A stretch of DNA of 8,256 bases from the NCBI GenBank assembly GCA_027490555.1, contig JAIXXW010000309.1, positions 1 to 8,256 on the forward strand, written 5' to 3'. Both the position numbers and the translations under genes were made by a program. Of this stretch, positions 5,334 to 8,256 are shown one piece after another; positions within the stretch are counted from its first letter, which is position 1; the number at the start of each line of letters is the position of its first letter. This stretch comes from Comamonadaceae bacterium. Its GTDB lineage: Bacteria; Pseudomonadota; Gammaproteobacteria; Burkholderiales; Burkholderiaceae_C. The notes below the pieces were generated by a model. That model saw only the letters and a program-made list of their open reading frames with translations. It did not search any database and was not told the DNA's origin.

Positions 5334-8256
5334 ATCCCACCCATTTGCGGGCGTTTTGCCACACCCGCAGCCAGGGGCTGGTGGCGTTGATGTCGCCGCT
5401 GGTCCAGCTCATCTGGACGTTGCGGAACACCCGCTCGGGGTGCGGCATCATGGCGGTGAAGCGGCCATCTGCCGTGGTCACGGCCGTCAAGCCCCCTGCG
5501 CTGCCGTTGGGGTTGAACGGGTACTGCTCGGTGGCTGCACCGGTGTTGTCCACAAAACGCATGGCCGCGATGGCCTGCGCAGCGTGGCCCCGGTGCTTGA
5601 AGTTGGCAAAGCCTTCACCGTGCGCCACCGCAATCGGCAAGCGGCTGCCCGCCATGCCTTGGAAAAACAGGCTGGGCGAGGCCAGCACCTCGACCATGGA
5701 CAGGCGGGCTTCAAATCGCTCGCTCTGGTTGGTGGTGAAACGCGGCCAAGCCTGGGCGCCCGGGATGATGTCGGCCAGTTCGGCAAACATCTGGCAGCCG
5801 TTGCACACGCCCAAGCCGAAGGTGTTGTTGCGGCCAAAAAAGGCCTTGAACTGATCGGCCAGCGCCGGGTTGAAAGTGATGCTGCGCGCCCAGCCGATGC
5901 CGGCGCCCAGGGTGTCACCGTAGCTGAAGCCGCCGCAGGCCACCAGACCCTGGAAGTCGGCCAAACGGGCCCGGCCCGACTGCAGGTCGCTCATGTGCAC
6001 ATCGTGCGCTTCAAAGCCTGCGGTGTGGAAGGCGTAGGCCATTTCCACATGCGAGTTGACGCCTTGCTCGCGCAATACCGCGACCTTGGGGCGGGACAGG
6101 TTCAGGAACGGCGCGGCCACGTTTTCGCTCGGGTCAAAACTCAGCGCCACATGCATGCCGGGGTCGTCGGCACGGCCTGCGGCGGCGTGCTCGGCATCGG
6201 CACAGGCGGGGTTGTCGCGCTGCTGGCAGATCTTCCAGCTCACGCTGTCCCAGACCTGGTGCAGGTCTTCGAGTTGGGCGGCAAACACCTCCTGGGTGTC
6301 GCGCCAGATGCTCAACTCGCCCACGCCTTTGGGAATCTTGGACTGGCGGGGACGGGTCTTGCCGACCACATGCGTGTGCTTGGACAGGCCGTGCTCGCGC
6401 AGGGTCTGCAACACCGCATGGCGATCGGACGTGCGCACCTGAATGACCACGCCCAGCTCTTCGTTGAACAGGGCCTTGAGGGTGAGTTCTTGCCGGCGGG
6501 CGCTGACCTGCCCTGCCCAGTTCTTGGCGTCACCATGGTCGGCGCGGCTGTCGCTGATGCCATCGCCCTCGGTCACCAGCATGTCCACATTCAAGGCCAC
6601 GCCGACATGGCCAGCAAAAGCCATTTCGGCCACGGCGGCCAACAGGCCGCCATCGCTGCGGTCGTGGTAGGCCAAGATCTGGCCCTGGCGGCGCAAGGTG
6701 TTGATGGCCTGGACCAAACGGACCAGGGCTTGCGGGTCGTCGAGGTCCGGCACCTGGTCGCCAAACTGGCCCAGCACCTGCCCCAGCACGCTGCCGCCCA
6801 TGCGGTGGCGGCCCTGGCCCAGGTCGATCAGCAGCAAGCTGGTGTCCTCGGTCTGGGCATCGAGCTGCGGCGTGAGCGTGCCCCGCACATCGCTCAGACT
6901 GGCAAACGCGGTCACGATCAGGCTCACCGGCGAAGTGACCTTTCGGGTCTGGCCATCGGCCTGCCACTGGGTGCGCATCGACAGGCTGTCTTTGCCCACC
7001 GGGATGGAGATGCCCAGCGCCGGGCACAGCTCCAGGCCCACGGCCTTGACGGTCTCATACAAGGCCGCGTCTTCGCCCGGCTCGCCACAAGCGGCCATCC
7101 AGTTGGCCGACAGCTTGACGCGCGGCAGCTCGATGGGCGCGGCCAGCAAATTGGTGATGGCTTCGGCCACCGCCATGCGGCCCGAGGCGGCCGCGTTGAG
7201 CGCGGCCAGCGGCGTGCGCTCGCCCAGGCTCATGGCTTCTCCGGCAAAGCCGGCGTGGTCGGCCAGGGTCACGGCCACATCGGCCACCGGCACCTGCCAG
7301 GGGCCCACCATCTGGTCGCGGTGTGTCAGGCCCCCCACCGCACGGTCACCGATGGTGATGAGGAAGCGTTTGGAGGCCACGGTGGGGTGGCTCAGCACAT
7401 CGATCACCGCTTGTTGCAGCGACACGCCGGTCAGGTCCATGGCCGGCGACTGGCGCACCACGGTTTGCACATCGCGGTGCATTTTGGGCGGCTTGCCCAA
7501 GAGCACGTCCATGGGCATGTCGACTGCGACGCCCGCGCTGGCTGGAGCAGGCTCGGCGCTGCGCAAGGTCGACGCTGGCCCTTTGTCTTCCAGCACCAAT
7601 TGGCGCTCTTCGGTGGCCACACCAATGACCGCAAACGGGCAGCGTTCGCGTTCGCAAAAGGCGGTGAACTGGGCCAAAGACTCGGGCGCAATCGCCAGCA
7701 CATAGCGCTCCTGGCTCTCGTTGCACCAGATTTCCTTGGGCGAGAGGCCAGACTCCTCGAGCTGGACGGCGCTCAAATCAAAGCGTGCGCCCCGGCCCGC
7801 GTCGTGGGTGAGCTCGGGAAAGGCGTTGGACAGGCCGCCCGCGCCCACATCATGGATGGCCAGGATGGGGTTGTGAGCCCCCTGCGCCCAGCAGTGGTTG
7901 ATGACCTCTTGCGCACGCCGCTCGATCTCGGGGTTGCCGCGCTGCACCGAATCGAAATCCAGATCGGCCGCATTGGTGCCGGTGGCCATGGAGCTGGCCG
8001 CACTGCCGCCCATGCCAATGCGCATGCCGGGGCCACCGAGCTGGATCAGCAGGCTGCCCGCAGGAAATGGGATCTTGGCCGTTTGCCCGGCGTCGATCTG
8101 GCCCAGGCCCCCCGCGATCATGATGGGCTTGTGGTAGGCGCGCACCACGCCGTCCACGGTTTGCTCGTACTCGCGGAAATAGCCCAGCAAATTGGGACGC
8201 CCGAACTCGTTGTTGAAAGCCGCCCCACCCAGCGGGCCTTCGGTCATGATCTGCAA
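5332..8256 (-). CDS. purL: phosphoribosylformylglycinamidine synthase, large single-chain form, 5'-truncated by window edge
   Basis: PurL converts FGAR, glutamine and ATP to FGAM in the fourth step of cytosolic purine synthesis. This fragment shows 974 residues against about 1295 in E. coli. The leftmost residue (a TTG codon) is internal, and the N-terminal domain plus part of the first synthetase domain lie outside. Counting from the window edge, the synthetase motifs are GGAAFNNEFGRP (10-21), IHDVGAGGLSNAFPEL (134-149), WCNESQERY (177-185), GDRAVGGLTHRDQMVGPWQV (303-322), KLSANWMA (381-388), PVGKDSLSM (419-427) and AYHDRSDGGLL (529-539). The C-terminal class I glutamine amidotransferase domain begins near residue 724 (VAVLREQGVNSHVEMA). 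It has its full triad: nucleophile C818 in GVCNGCQ, then H939 and E941 in MMPHPERVF. Around residues 562-593 there is an extra polar loop that E. coli PurL appears to lack. The protein ends in a normal C-terminus (WQNARKWVG). It is the first visible gene of a tight - strand run. Its promoter and any purine control are outside the window. Confidence 0.98.
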   Translation of the reverse strand: MQIMTEGPLGGAAFNNEFGRPNLLGYFREYEQTVDGVVRAYHKPIMIAGGLGQIDAGQTAKIPFPAGSLLIQLGGPGMRIGMGGSAASSMATGTNAADLDFDSVQRGNPEIERRAQEVINHCWAQGAHNPILAIHDVGAGGLSNAFPELTHDAGRGARFDLSAVQLEESGLSPKEIWCNESQERYVLAIAPESLAQFTAFCERERCPFAVIGVATEERQLVLEDKGPASTLRSAEPAPASAGVAVDMPMDVLLGKPPKMHRDVQTVVRQSPAMDLTGVSLQQAVIDVLSHPTVASKRFLITIGDRAVGGLTHRDQMVGPWQVPVADVAVTLADHAGFAGEAMSLGERTPLAALNAAASGRMAVAEAITNLLAAPIELPRVKLSANWMAACGEPGEDAALYETVKAVGLELCPALGISIPVGKDSLSMRTQWQADGQTRKVTSPVSLIVTAFASLSDVRGTLTPQLDAQTEDTSLLLIDLGQGRHRMGGSVLGQVLGQFGDQVPDLDDPQALVRLVQAINTLRRQGQILAYHDRSDGGLLAAVAEMAFAGHVGVALNVDMLVTEGDGISDSRADHGDAKNWAGQVSARRQELTLKALFNEELGVVIQVRTSDRHAVLQTLREHGLSKHTHVVGKTRPRQSKIPKGVGELSIWRDTQEVFAAQLEDLHQVWDSVSWKICQQRDNPACADAEHAAAGRADDPGMHVALSFDPSENVAAPFLNLSRPKVAVLREQGVNSHVEMAYAFHTAGFEAHDVHMSDLQSGRARLADFQGLVACGGFSYGDTLGAGIGWARSITFNPALADQFKAFFGRNNTFGLGVCNGCQMFAELADIIPGAQAWPRFTTNQSERFEARLSMVEVLASPSLFFQGMAGSRLPIAVAHGEGFANFKHRGHAAQAIAAMRFVDNTGAATEQYPFNPNGSAGGLTAVTTADGRFTAMMPHPERVFRNVQMSWTSGDINATSPWLRVWQNARKWVG

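Noticed and set aside
6698..7705. A 335-codon open frame on the + strand opposite purL.
   Set aside because: It lies entirely within highly conserved purL sequence. Its Ser/Arg/Ala/Thr-rich translation shows no domain.
8254..8256. TTG at the right edge as a start codon for purL.
   Set aside because: The residue is internal, as E. coli PurL has the matching I-M-L-E-A-P-L-G-G segment some 300 residues from its N-terminus. The gene simply continues off the window.

Overview
The window is a GC-rich, gene-dense stretch of chromosome from what is most likely a betaproteobacterium, probably a Comamonadaceae-like member of the Burkholderiales. That placement is an inference. It rests on the large single-chain PurL, the RlhA-type U32 protein, the strong GC bias at third codon positions and the flavour of the proteins. 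No rRNA, tRNA or other taxonomic marker is present. I see no mobile element, CRISPR array, integrase or defence cassette.

Layout from left to right. (1) On the + strand, the 3' three-quarters of a U32-family gene of the RlhA type (23S rRNA cytidine hydroxylation) runs in from the left edge and ends at 1501. (2) On the - strand, meeting it tail to tail with only 9 bases between stop codons, is a small gene (1511-1885) for a predicted lipoprotein whose mature part looks like a cystatin domain, the fold of cysteine-protease inhibitors. (3) Upstream of that on the - strand, with a 13-base gap, is a 1139-residue SWIM zinc finger/SNF2-family helicase-like ATPase (1899-5318). (4) Upstream again, with another 13-base gap, is purL (5332 to beyond the right edge), the large phosphoribosylformylglycinamidine synthase, lacking about its first 320-350 residues because the window ends.

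The three - strand genes are packed tightly enough to be one transcription unit, purL to SNF2 ATPase to cystatin-like lipoprotein, although their functions have no obvious link. Any promoter or purine-responsive control of purL would lie outside the window. Coding sequence fills essentially everything, and the only non-coding gaps are 9, 13 and 13 bases. No convincing intrinsic terminator is visible between the convergent ends.

Most of the window is ordinary housekeeping sequence. The part most worth a second look is the small lipoprotein. It carries a conserved-looking glycine, an A-R-F-A-V helix motif, a Q-x-L-x-G loop and a C-terminal tryptophan pair, in the order expected of a cystatin. 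Secondary points are a roughly 520-residue poorly characterised linker in the SNF2 protein, a loop in PurL that E. coli appears to lack, and a second cysteine quartet at the C-terminus of the RlhA-like protein. I did not find evidence for a new multi-gene system.
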